Assembly: GCF_019504385.1 (NCBI RefSeq)
Contig: NZ_CP080590.1
Location: forward strand, 2,398,001-2,462,000
Source of the DNA: Devosia salina
Lineage (GTDB): Bacteria > Pseudomonadota > Alphaproteobacteria > Rhizobiales > Devosiaceae
DNA length: 64,000 nucleotides
Reading direction: 5' to 3'
The notes under the pieces: generated by a model
What the model was told of the DNA's origin: nothing
The model's database searches: none
The model's input: only the letters and a program-made list of their open reading frames with translations
Shown here: piece by piece, positions 9,012 to 17,360 of the stretch
Layout of the letters: the number at the start of each line of letters is the position of its first letter
Position numbering within the stretch: position 1 is the first letter of the stretch
Made by a program: the position numbers and the translations under genes

Positions 9012-12000
9012 ATGGCGAAAAACCCGACCCCCCAGAACGATCCGGCCGCCCTGGCCTTCTCGGCTGTCGAGGATGCCCTCAAGGATTCCGTGTTCAATCT
9101 GGACCCGCCGGCCCAGCCCGCCCAGGAAAAGAAGCAGGACAAGAAGCCCGATCCGGCCCGCTCCGAGCGCCTCCGCGCCGCTGACCGTATCGCCCAGCAG
9201 GCCAGCGCCGTGGCCAATGACGACCGCGTCTCGACCTCCAAGCTTCTTTATAGCCTGCAGGGCCGCTCCTCGGCCGCACCCACCTGGCTGGCCCTCCTGC
9301 TCTCCCTCGTCTGGATCGCGGCGGTGGGCACCGTCGCCTGGCTGCGCTTCGGCCCGCAAATGGCCGATTTCGGCGCTTTCATGGGCTCGATCGAATTCGT
9401 GGCGACCCTGGCCATCATGCTCGTGCCGGTGCTGGGCTTCTTTGCCGTCGCGACCCTCTTCCGCCGCGCCGCCGACCTCAGGAACGCCGCCTCCTCCATC
9501 ACCCAGGCCGCCATTCGCCTGGCAGAGCCCGAAGTCACCGCCGCCGACAAGGTCGCCTCGGTGGGCCAGGCGGTGCGCCGCGAGGTCAACGCTCTGGGCG
9601 ATGGCCTCGAACGCGCACTCAGCCGCGCCGGCGAGCTCGAAGTGATGATCCACAACGAGGTCACCGCGCTCGAACGCACCTATTCGGACAATGAATCGCG
9701 CATGCGCGCGCTGATCGCCGAACTGGCCAGCCAGCGCGAAAGCGTGCTCACCAATACCGAGCGCGTGCGCGAAGCGATCACGGAAAGCCATACCGGCCTG
9801 GTCTTCGACCTCGACATGATCAGCCAGCGCATTGCTGGCACCATCGTCGAGAGCGGCGGCAACCTGACCCGCGCGCTCGAAACCGCCGGCAACACGCTGA
9901 CCACCGGCTTCTCCGAACGTGCCGATGGCTTCGTGAACCTGGTGGATAACCGCACCTCGGACTTCCTCTCCGCCCTCGATGACAGCGCCAGCCGCCTCTC
10001 GCTCGGCTTCGAGGACCACGCCGCCAGCACGGCAAAGAACTTCGAAAGCCGCACCCTCGAAATCACCTCGGCCATCGATAGCCGCATGTCGGCGCTGACC
10101 GAGGCGCTCGACAGCCGCGCCGCCACCATCACCGGCTCGCTTGAAACCCACACGCTCTCGCTCTCCTCGGCTATCGAGGACCGCACCGCCGCGCTGGCCA
10201 ACCTGCTCACCACCGGCGGAACCAGCCTGGTCGACCAACTGCGCGATCGCGGCCTTGAGGTCAGTGAAGCGCTCGAAGCCATCGGCGCCCGCGTCTCGGG
10301 CGACATCTCCAGCCGCTCCACCGAGGCCGAACTGCTGCTCGCCACCCTCACCCGGCAGCTCGACGAATCCGTCTCCATCCAGCTCAACGCCCTTGATAGT
10401 CGCCTGCAGTCGGCCATCATCGAGATCAATGGGGCCCTCGACGACACCTCCGAGCGTGCGCGCCTGACCGTCTCGACGGCCGGACAGGATTCGCTCAGCC
10501 TGTTCGACCAGCGCCTGACCGAGATCACCGGCCTGCTCGATGACAAGCTGCACGCACTCGACAATGTCATCGGCAACAAGGGTGATGAGCTGGTGCAGCG
10601 CCTGGACCAGCAGGGGGTGAGCTTCGCGGCCCGCGCCAATGTGCTCGAAATGGCGCTCAACGAGGAATCGGGCCGCTTCAACGACATCGTCACCGAACGC
10701 ACCCGCGAGATGAGCGATGTCATCGGCGCCAAGACCAAGGCGATCACCGAGACGCTGACCAACCGCACCCAGGAAATCTCCGACAGCCTCGACGGCCACG
10801 CCGAAATCCTGACCGAGGCGCTCGACAGCCGCACCGGCAAGCTCGACGAGGTTCTTTCGAGCCGCGCCATCGAGATCAGCGACGCCATCAGCACCCGCAC
10901 CAGCGAGCTGGATGGCACGCTTTCGACACGCGCCCAGGAAGTCAGCGAGGCCATTCTGGCCCGCACGGGTGAACTGGAGCAGACCCTTTCGAGCCGCGCC
11001 ATCGAGGTCAGCGACGCCTTCGCTGCCCGCACCAGTGAACTCGACGACACCCTGTCGAGCCGCGGCGCGCAGCTCAGCGAGGCCATCCGCCTGCGCTCTC
11101 AGGAACTGGGCGACACGCTGTCGACCGGGACCCAGACCTTCGACCAGGCGATTGCTGGCCGCACGCAGCGCATGGCCGACACGCTGTCGGGCCAGACACA
11201 GCGCTTCGAGCAGACGCTGGACCGGACGACCCAGACCCTGAGCGAGACCATCTCCGAGCGCACCAACGCCCTCTCGCTCGAACTCGAGACCCGCACCGGC
11301 GACTTCGCCAGCCAGATCGACGAGCGCACCGGCACCCTGGTTGGCAAGCTCGACGAACGCACGGGCACCCTCGTTAGCCAGCTCGACGAACGCACCCAGG
11401 AACTGTCCGGTACGCTCGACGAACGGACCCAGGAACTGGCCGGCGCGGTCAACACCCGCACCCAGCAATTGTCCGAGGCCCTGGCGGCCCGCACCCAGGC
11501 CCTTGCCGACACGCTGGAGACGCACACCGCCTCCATGGGCCAGACCATCGGCCTGCACACCAGCGAACTGGCCGAAACGCTCGACCACCACAGCGCCCGC
11601 GCGCAGGAAAGCATCGAAGGTTCGCTCCGGCGCGTCGCCACCACCATGGAAGAGCGTCTCGACGATATGTCGACCCGCGTTTCCGGCAAGGTCAGCGACG
11701 TCAACGAAACCCTTGGTGCCGGCCTCGACCAGGCCATTGCCCGCATTTCCGACGCCGAAGCCGGTGTCGCCGCCCGCATCGAGAGCGCCAGCACCAGTGT
11801 GGGCGAAAGCGCCCGCCAGGCCGCTGAACTCATTGAAACCGGCGTCAACTCGGCCCGCAAGGCCATTGCCGATATGGTCGATCAGCGCTTGGGCACCCTG
11901 CCCGAGGCCATCACCGCCCGCGCCGATATCACTGCCGAGCGGCTTGCCGCCCTCAATGCCTCGATCAGCACCTCGATCACCCAGTCCATGGCCGATCTCG

Positions 12001-14315
12001 AAGCCGGTGCCGACCGCATCGAGGAGACCATCGCCACCCGCATCACCGCCGCCACCAGCGCTATTTCCGCTGATGTCGAAAACACCGCCAACCGCATGGA
12101 TACCGCCGTGCGCAGTGCGCTCGAGCAGATTCGTCTGGCCGCGACCAATATCGACCAGCTGGTTTCCGTGAAGGCCGTCGGCGCCGCCGACGCCATCGAG
12201 AGCCGCCTCGAAAACATCAACCGTTCGGTGGAACAGCACACCAGCGAATTCGCCCATCTGGTCAACGAGAAGTCGAACCAGCTGCAGACGGCCCTGGCCA
12301 GCCACGGCAACCTGCTGCGCGACGCCCTGTCGGACAATGCCCGCGAAGCCGAAGAGATCATGTCGGTCTCGACCTCGCGCATTCTCACCGACGTCACCAG
12401 CGCGCTCAACAAGCTCAACGACTCCAACCTGCTGCTACAGCGGGTGCTCGATGCATCGACCGCAAACCTCGCGAGCCTCGAGACCAGCGTCGCCCAGCAG
12501 ACGGCGAACTATTCCAACACCATGCGCGAAGCCATGGGCCAGACCGAGCAGGCCGGCACCATGGTCACCCAGCATGTGGGCGCCCTGCAGGCCACCATTG
12601 CCGGCATGGTCGAGCAGTTTGCCTCCATTCTTGGTCGCCTCGACACCGAGGCCGCCGGCCTCACCCAGGCCGCCCAGACCCTGGACGCTTCCAGCTCCAC
12701 TGCCCTCGAAAACCTCGAGGATCGCCGTGGCGCCATGGATGCGCTGGCGCAGAGCTTCGCCGCCCGTGCCGACGATATCGATGGCCGCATGCGCCTGTTC
12801 GCCCAGTCGATTGCCGATACGGTCAACGATACCGAACGCCGCCTGATCGGTGCGCGCCGCGCCATGGACGAAGCCCTCAACGCCACCACCCATACGGTCA
12901 ACGATGCCCTGGCCCAGACCACGGCCACCGTGACCGAGGCGCTCGAGCAGAACGCCAACAGCGTCAACGACGCGCTTTACGCCACCAATGAGCGCTTCTC
13001 CACCGCGCTCAGCGCCAATGTCTCGCAGATGGACAGCGCCGTGCAGCGCGCGGCAGAGGCGGCAGCCGCCGCCCTCAACCAGACCTCGACCTCGGTGCGC
13101 ATGGCGCTTTCGGAACAGTCCAGCCAGGTCAATTCGGCCCTCGAGGACAATGCCAGCCGGGTCAGCGAGGTTCTCACCTCCACCGCCGGCAGCGTCACCG
13201 ACGTGCTCACCTCGACCACCAGTTCGCTGGCCGACACCATCGCGGACTCCACCAGCTCGGTGCGCAACGCCATCGCCTCGAACACCGGCCAGCTGCGCCG
13301 TGCCCTGGACGAGACCACCGGCGAAGTCACCGGCAAGCTGGGCGAGTTCCACGAAACCGCCGACGCCGAAGGCCGCCGCGCCAATCAGGCCCTGCAGGAA
13401 GCCCAGCAGCGCATGGTCACCGAAATGCAGCGCGCCATCGAGGAAGCCACCCAGCGCTTTGCCGATACCGCCCACGCCATGCGCGAAACGGCCCGCGAAG
13501 TGGGCAGCGAGCTCGAATCGACCCGCGCCGAACTGGCGCGCGGCGTCAACGAACTGCCCGAGGAAACCCGTGCCAGCGCCGCCGCCATGCGCCGCGTCGT
13601 GGCCGAGCAGATCGAGGCCCTGTCCGAGCTCAATGCCATCGTCCGCTCGCAGCCGGCCAGCCACGACCTCACCGATCGCCGTGCGCCCCAGCGTGCCCCG
13701 CGCCAGCCCGAGCCGCCGGCCTACCAGCCGCCGCGCCAATCCGAGCCGGCCCGCCAGCCCGAGCCGCGCGAAGCCTGGCGCCCCGAAGCGCCCCGCCAGA
13801 CCCTGGTCGATCCCATCCGCCCGGCGGCCGTGATCGAGCAGCCGGCCCCTGCCCCCGCACCAGCCCCGGCCGCCGCACCTGCTGCCGCCCCGCGCCAGCC
13901 TGCCGAAGCCGAAGGCGGCGGATGGCTGCGCGATGTGCTGCGCAACGCCTCGGCCAAGCAGGCCGGCGGCCAGTCGCCCCAGGCCCTGTCCGGCCTCAGC
14001 GAGGAAATCGCCCGCTCCATCGACGATGCGGCGCTTGGCGAAGCCTGGGCCCGCTATCAGGCTGGCGAAAGCAACGTTTTCACCCGCCGCATCTACACGC
14101 TCACCGGCCAGGGCACCTATGACGAAGTGCGCAAGCGCATCCAGCGCGACCCCGAATTCGCCCGCACCGCCCAGGCCTATATGAGCGAGTTCGAGCAGCT
14201 CCTGAAGCGCGCCGCCGCCGGCCCCAACCCGGCCGCCGAAACCCGCGAATACCTGCTCTCGGACAAGGGCAAGGTCTACACAACCCTCGCCCATGCAAGC
14301 GGCCGCCTGAACTGA
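9012..14315 (+). CDS. Giant membrane-anchored repeat protein, growth-pole-ring (GPR)-like
   Basis: A 1767-residue protein. Residues 1-90 are cytosolic, charged and Pro/Lys-rich. Two membrane segments follow at ~91-112 and ~127-149. Residues ~160-1555 form a very long amphipathic helical region. It includes exact 11-residue repeats (LDERTGTLVSQ, LDERTQELSGT and relatives) and 22-residue repeats (LDGTLSTRAQEVSEA...). Residues ~1558-1636 are Pro/Ala-rich, and ~1660-1767 form a conserved-looking C-terminal domain (RRIYTLTGQGTYDEVRKRI). This architecture matches the apolipoprotein-like GPR protein of Agrobacterium, which organises polar growth in Hyphomicrobiales. The homology is judged by architecture and C-terminal pattern, not by alignment. 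Such proteins are often mis-annotated as kinesin-like. Confidence 0.8.
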   Translation: MAKNPTPQNDPAALAFSAVEDALKDSVFNLDPPAQPAQEKKQDKKPDPARSERLRAADRIAQQASAVANDDRVSTSKLLYSLQGRSSAAPTWLALLLSLVWIAAVGTVAWLRFGPQMADFGAFMGSIEFVATLAIMLVPVLGFFAVATLFRRAADLRNAASSITQAAIRLAEPEVTAADKVASVGQAVRREVNALGDGLERALSRAGELEVMIHNEVTALERTYSDNESRMRALIAELASQRESVLTNTERVREAITESHTGLVFDLDMISQRIAGTIVESGGNLTRALETAGNTLTTGFSERADGFVNLVDNRTSDFLSALDDSASRLSLGFEDHAASTAKNFESRTLEITSAIDSRMSALTEALDSRAATITGSLETHTLSLSSAIEDRTAALANLLTTGGTSLVDQLRDRGLEVSEALEAIGARVSGDISSRSTEAELLLATLTRQLDESVSIQLNALDSRLQSAIIEINGALDDTSERARLTVSTAGQDSLSLFDQRLTEITGLLDDKLHALDNVIGNKGDELVQRLDQQGVSFAARANVLEMALNEESGRFNDIVTERTREMSDVIGAKTKAITETLTNRTQEISDSLDGHAEILTEALDSRTGKLDEVLSSRAIEISDAISTRTSELDGTLSTRAQEVSEAILARTGELEQTLSSRAIEVSDAFAARTSELDDTLSSRGAQLSEAIRLRSQELGDTLSTGTQTFDQAIAGRTQRMADTLSGQTQRFEQTLDRTTQTLSETISERTNALSLELETRTGDFASQIDERTGTLVGKLDERTGTLVSQLDERTQELSGTLDERTQELAGAVNTRTQQLSEALAARTQALADTLETHTASMGQTIGLHTSELAETLDHHSARAQESIEGSLRRVATTMEERLDDMSTRVSGKVSDVNETLGAGLDQAIARISDAEAGVAARIESASTSVGESARQAAELIETGVNSARKAIADMVDQRLGTLPEAITARADITAERLAALNASISTSITQSMADLEAGADRIEETIATRITAATSAISADVENTANRMDTAVRSALEQIRLAATNIDQLVSVKAVGAADAIESRLENINRSVEQHTSEFAHLVNEKSNQLQTALASHGNLLRDALSDNAREAEEIMSVSTSRILTDVTSALNKLNDSNLLLQRVLDASTANLASLETSVAQQTANYSNTMREAMGQTEQAGTMVTQHVGALQATIAGMVEQFASILGRLDTEAAGLTQAAQTLDASSSTALENLEDRRGAMDALAQSFAARADDIDGRMRLFAQSIADTVNDTERRLIGARRAMDEALNATTHTVNDALAQTTATVTEALEQNANSVNDALYATNERFSTALSANVSQMDSAVQRAAEAAAAALNQTSTSVRMALSEQSSQVNSALEDNASRVSEVLTSTAGSVTDVLTSTTSSLADTIADSTSSVRNAIASNTGQLRRALDETTGEVTGKLGEFHETADAEGRRANQALQEAQQRMVTEMQRAIEEATQRFADTAHAMRETAREVGSELESTRAELARGVNELPEETRASAAAMRRVVAEQIEALSELNAIVRSQPASHDLTDRRAPQRAPRQPEPPAYQPPRQSEPARQPEPREAWRPEAPRQTLVDPIRPAAVIEQPAPAPAPAPAAAPAAAPRQPAEAEGGGWLRDVLRNASAKQAGGQSPQALSGLSEEIARSIDDAALGEAWARYQAGESNVFTRRIYTLTGQGTYDEVRKRIQRDPEFARTAQAYMSEFEQLLKRAAAGPNPAAETREYLLSDKGKVYTTLAHASGRLN
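10842..11105 (+). repeat. 66-bp (22-residue) tandem repeats inside the giant gene
   Basis: Four consecutive units encode 22-residue blocks of the pattern L-[DE]-x-[TV]-L-S-[ST]-R-x-x-[EQ]-[ILV]-S-[DE]-A-x-x-x-R-[TS]-x-E. The register is kept without insertions, which indicates amplification of an amphipathic helical hendecad pair. Confidence 0.8.
11316..11546 (+). repeat. 33-bp (11-residue) tandem repeats inside the giant gene
   Basis: Seven in-register 33-bp units encode the 11-mers IDERTGTLVGK, LDERTGTLVSQ, LDERTQELSGT, LDERTQELAGA, VNTRTQQLSEA, LAARTQALADT and LETHTASMGQT. The 11-residue period fits right-handed or apolipoprotein-type amphipathic helices rather than heptad coiled coils. 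Confidence 0.85.
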
Positions 14316-14340
14316 GCGGTCCGGCAATGAACGCAAAAAA

Positions 14341-14373
14341 GGCCCCGGAGCAATCCGGGGCCTCTTTGTTTTT
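14341..14373 (+). terminator. Rho-independent terminator of the giant gene
   Basis: A perfect 9-bp stem (GGCCCCGGA / TCCGGGGCC) with a GCAA loop, followed by TCTTTGTTTTT. It begins 26 bp after the stop codon at 14315. Confidence 0.9.
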
Positions 14374-14553
14374 CAGGGGCAGAAATGGGGTCGAAATCGG
14401 TCTTCCGGTTTTGTCTCTTTGCTTCCACCCCACCGGCCGTCACCCTCGGCCTTGAGCCGAGCGCCCTGTACTTTGGGGGTTTGGCAGGGGCGCTATGAAG
14501 CGACACAAGTCTGAATGGGCGCGATCTCTGGGATGACATCGCCAGGTGAAGAG

Positions 14554-14721
14554 CCCTCGGGTCAAGCCCGAGGGTGACGCGCGGTGGGTGGCAAGTCGGC
14601 AGGTTTTGATCGTCTCATCGTATGGGCTCGAACGACAGATTTGAGGTCCGAACCTGCCATCCTCGCCATTTGCACCGATCCTGCCCCACCCACCGCGCCG
14701 CCCTCGGGCCTGACCCGAGGG
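14554..14721. repeat. Long imperfect inverted repeat with terminal palindromes
   Basis: The outer ends are related 21-bp palindromes: CCCTCGGGTCAAGCCCGAGGG-type at 14554-14574 and its inverse at 14701-14721. Inside them lie inverted GCGCGGTGGGTGG / CCACCCACCGCGC arms, then GGCAGGTT / AACCTGCC. The whole could fold into one long interrupted hairpin with a loop around 14608-14650. No gene is present. Confidence 0.75.
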
Positions 14722-14757
14722 CCGGTCGACGCCAGGCCGGCGCGCGCGTTGACAGAG

Positions 14758-14780
14758 GTCCTCGGGTCAGGCCCGAGGAC
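14758..14780. repeat. Third CTCGGGTC-type palindrome
   Basis: A palindrome made of GTCCTCGGG and CCCGAGGAC around a TCAGG-type centre. It is closely related to the two palindromes at 14554-14574 and 14701-14721, so it is probably a member of the same short dispersed palindromic family. Confidence 0.7.
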
Positions 14781-14842
14781 GGACCGGGATCGGTTGAGCG
14801 CGAGGCGCGAAACATTTTATCCCCGGGTCCAGAACCTCACTC

Positions 14843-14992
14843 ATAATCCCCCCATCACTCCCGCGCGGACGGACTGCAGCGAACTTTTGCGGGGGGAGCC
14901 GGGCGTAGCTGGGTCGCTCCAGTTGCGCGTCCAGGAAGCGGTCACCCTGCGACGAGCGTTCAATGGGGACCGAGACCTCTACGAAAAACCGG
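14843..14992 (+). repeat. 150-bp dispersed repeat, copy A
   Basis: This segment, from ATAATCCCCCCATCACTCC to GAAAAACCGG, recurs inverted at 52393-52542. I count two mismatches over the same 150-bp length (a C/G difference near the left end and C/T in CCTCTACG versus CCTTTACG). It is followed directly by the hairpin at 14995-15051. One frame is open through it (TDCSELLRGEPGVAGSLQLR) in both copies, but there is no start signal or family match, so it is treated as a non-coding repeat. Confidence 0.9.
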
Positions 14993-14994
14993 CG

Positions 14995-15051
14995 TCCCGA
15001 GGCGGCGACGTCTCTATTTTACTATTTTACTGAGACGCACGCGCCTCGGGA
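14995..15051. repeat. Hairpin module of the composite repeat, copy A
   Basis: Near-complementary 20-nt arms (14995-15014 and 15032-15051; TCCCGAGGCG... / ...CGCCTCGGGA with GACGTCTC / GAGACG inner pairs) surround an AT-rich loop. The same hairpin recurs at 52256-52309 next to the second 150-bp repeat, again followed by ACGTCCA. So the mobile or duplicated unit is larger than the 150-bp core. Confidence 0.8.
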
Positions 15052-15131
15052 CACGTCCATTCAAACCGGAGGCAGTGATGCCGTCCGGCGCTGTGTCACG
15101 GCCCGGCCAATCCCGGCCACGGGCAATACCC

Positions 15132-16331
15132 CTACCCCACCAGCGATTTCGGCGGCCGCATCTTGAGCGACAGCAGCACGCAGCCGATGGCCAGCAGCGA
15201 GGTCACCGTTGAATAGAAGAAGGCATAGGCGGCGAAATGCTCCACCAGCACGCCGAACACGATCAGCGCCGTCATCGCCATGGCCATGTTGAGCATGTTG
15301 GCAAAGCCCTGGGCCTCGGCAGCATTGGCCTCATTGGTCCAGTTGGCGATGAAGTGCACCACCCCGAAATAGCCCATGCCGAAGCTGAAGGCATGCAGCA
15401 ATTGCGTCATGAACAGCACTTCCACCGGCGGATTGAAGGCCATGACCGTGAACCGGACCAGACCGGCAATGGCTCCGGCGAGGATCATGCTTCGGGCCGT
15501 CACCCTTCCGCCGAAGCGTCGCCAGGCGAACATCAGCACCGCCTCGCCCACCGCGGCAAAGCCCAGCAGCGGCCCGAGGAAATAGCTCGGAATGCCGTTT
15601 TCATGCCAGAGCAGCGCCCCGAAACTGCCGATGATGGCATTGGACGAATTGACCAGCGCAAAGGCCAGCAGCGGCAGGACGAACCAGGGCTGCAGGGAAT
15701 CGCGCAGCCGGCTCGGCGGCGCCACCGCCTCGGGCGCCGCATCGGCCAGCGTCACCTGTGGCGCCGGTGCGCGAAACCGCGGCAGCAAATAAGCCAGGCC
15801 CGCCCGGGCCACCACCATGATCACATAGAGCGTCACGAATGCCGCGGAGCCCAGCGTGTTGAGAAACAGCCCCAGCCCGCCGGCACCCACCACATAGCCC
15901 ACCGTGGCCCAGGCGCGGATGACGCCGAAATCGGTGCCATTGCGGCGCGTCATGCGCACCGTGGCCGCGTCGATCACCGGGGCCACCAGCCCATTGCTCG
16001 TGGCGCACAGCGCCCAGACCAGCAGGATGCCCCAGAATTCGGAGACGAAATAGAGCGGCAGCGGCGCCAGTGCCGAGGCAATGGAGATGACAATGAGGGC
16101 CGTACGCCAGTCATCCGCCCGGTCGGCAACGCGACCCACGATCATGTTGAGCAGCAGCAGCAGCAGCGTGGGCAGCGCATTGATGACGCCAATCTGGTCG
16201 GCGGGAATGCCATGCTCGCTCAGCCAGATGCCCAGGAACACCGAGGCAACGCCGCCGGGAAGATAGACCGTAAACTGATAAATGGAAGCGCGCAGCTCGG
16301 GTGTGTCCAAGCGCGTAAAGGCCGGTGGCAT
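15132..16331 (-). CDS. MFS transporter, phenylpropionate/HcaT-like (MFS_1_like)
   Basis: A 399-residue inner-membrane protein with about 12 membrane segments. The N-terminus reads MPPAFTRLDTPELRASIYQF, then YLPGGVASVFLGIWLSEHGI and LLLLLLNMIVGRVADRADDWR, the MFS loop 2-3 signature. The FSFGMGYFGVVHFIANW segment and overall layout fit the PPP family (3-phenylpropionate permease/NucG-like). The substrate cannot be read from sequence. The start is set at the ATG complementary to 16329-16331; upstream in-frame codons lack family features. Its 3' end faces the repeat region. Confidence 0.85.
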   Translation of the reverse strand: MPPAFTRLDTPELRASIYQFTVYLPGGVASVFLGIWLSEHGIPADQIGVINALPTLLLLLLNMIVGRVADRADDWRTALIVISIASALAPLPLYFVSEFWGILLVWALCATSNGLVAPVIDAATVRMTRRNGTDFGVIRAWATVGYVVGAGGLGLFLNTLGSAAFVTLYVIMVVARAGLAYLLPRFRAPAPQVTLADAAPEAVAPPSRLRDSLQPWFVLPLLAFALVNSSNAIIGSFGALLWHENGIPSYFLGPLLGFAAVGEAVLMFAWRRFGGRVTARSMILAGAIAGLVRFTVMAFNPPVEVLFMTQLLHAFSFGMGYFGVVHFIANWTNEANAAEAQGFANMLNMAMAMTALIVFGVLVEHFAAYAFFYSTVTSLLAIGCVLLSLKMRPPKSLVG

Positions 16332-16468
16332 GGAAAAAGACTCCCGGCGCCGGGAAACTGCGCCGCGTGTCGCTTCGTGCCCTGTAAATCGTTGCAATGC
16401 AAGGGGGCGACCGCGTTTGTGGATGGCTTTTGCCCTCAACGGCGCGCCTGGCGCCCCGGCGAGGAAAA

Positions 16469-17269
16469 TTATTGTCCGCTCGCCCGGCGGCTCCTGGCCC
16501 GACGCGGCTCGCCGGTCACCATCTCGGTCCACTTGATCAGCTCGAAGGTGCCCTCGTGATTCTCGACGATAGCGGTGCAGCTTTCCACCCAGTCACCGGT
16601 GTTGATGTACTGGATGCCCAGCCGGTCATGGATATCGGCGAAATGGATGTGACCGCAGATGACGCCATCGACGCCGATTTCCTTGGCCTCGTGGACCAGG
16701 GCCTCCTCGAAGCGGCCGATCACCGAGACCGCATTCTTCACCTTCTGCTTGGCCCAGGCGCTGAGCGACCAATATTGCAGACCCAGGCGCCGGCGCACCC
16801 AGTTGATGGCGATGTTGACGCGCAGGGCGGCGTTATAGGCCCAGTCCCCCACATGGGCGAGCCACTTGGCGTTCATCACCACCACGTCGAACTGGTCGCC
16901 ATGGATGACGAGATAGGTCTTGCCGGTCGCCGAGGTGTGGATGGTGCGGTCCACCAGCTCGATTTCGCCGAAATAGGTGCCCAGATACTCGCGCAGGAAC
17001 TCGTCGTGATTGCCCGGCAGGTAAATGATGCGCGTCCCCGCCATCGCCTTCTCGAGCAGGATCTGGATCAGCGCATTGTATTGCTCGGGCCAGTGCCATT
17101 GCTTGGCCAGGCGCCACCCATCGAGAATGTCGCCAACCAGGTAGATGGTCTCCGCATCATGGGCGCGCAGGAATTCGATGAGCTGCGCGCAGCGGATGGG
17201 TTTCATTCCCAGATGCACATCGGACAGAAACATCGCCCTGACGCGGCGGATCTCGCGGTCTTCCGACAT
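16469..17269 (-). CDS. UDP-2,3-diacylglucosamine diphosphatase-like metallophosphoesterase
   Basis: A 266-residue calcineurin-like phosphoesterase. Metal-binding motifs are in order: SDVHLG (DxH), GDILDGW (GDxxD), LPGNHDEF (GNHD), HGDQFD and CGHIHFAD (GHxH). This is the LpxH-like family, which cleaves UDP-2,3-diacylglucosamine to lipid X in lipid A synthesis. Many alphaproteobacteria use LpxI for that step, so this enzyme may act on another diphosphate. Hydrophobic patches near the centre suggest peripheral membrane contact. Confidence 0.85.
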   Translation of the reverse strand: MSEDREIRRVRAMFLSDVHLGMKPIRCAQLIEFLRAHDAETIYLVGDILDGWRLAKQWHWPEQYNALIQILLEKAMAGTRIIYLPGNHDEFLREYLGTYFGEIELVDRTIHTSATGKTYLVIHGDQFDVVVMNAKWLAHVGDWAYNAALRVNIAINWVRRRLGLQYWSLSAWAKQKVKNAVSVIGRFEEALVHEAKEIGVDGVICGHIHFADIHDRLGIQYINTGDWVESCTAIVENHEGTFELIKWTEMVTGEPRRARSRRASGQ

Positions 17270-17360
17270 CAGCCTGGGGCCTCCTGGTCACTGCCGCCCA
17301 TCTTATCGCCCAACGATGACGGTGCAAACACGGGCAGGGAGAAAGCCGGGGAAAGAGATG

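Larger units (their letters stand above)
14316..15131. other. Gene-free, repeat-rich intergenic region
   Basis: About 800 bp without a credible gene between the giant gene's stop and the MFS gene's convergent end. It contains the terminator, three related palindromes, a long inverted repeat, the 150-bp dispersed repeat and its hairpin, each listed separately. Confidence 0.8.

Noticed and set aside
8712..12305. A 1197-codon open frame antisense to the giant gene
   Set aside because: It is a shadow of the strongly biased, repetitive codon use on the plus strand. Its translation is low-complexity Gly/Ala and it has no start signal or family match.
12435..14336. 633-codon antisense frame over the 3' part of the giant gene
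   Set aside because: Same codon-phase artefact as the longer antisense frame, with Gly/Arg-rich translation and no homology pattern.
14584..15033. Open frame through repeat copy A, and the matching frame in copy B (52385-52699)
   Set aside because: The encoded peptide is the same only because the DNA is repeated. There is no ribosome binding site or start codon conserved between copies, and the flanking parts differ.
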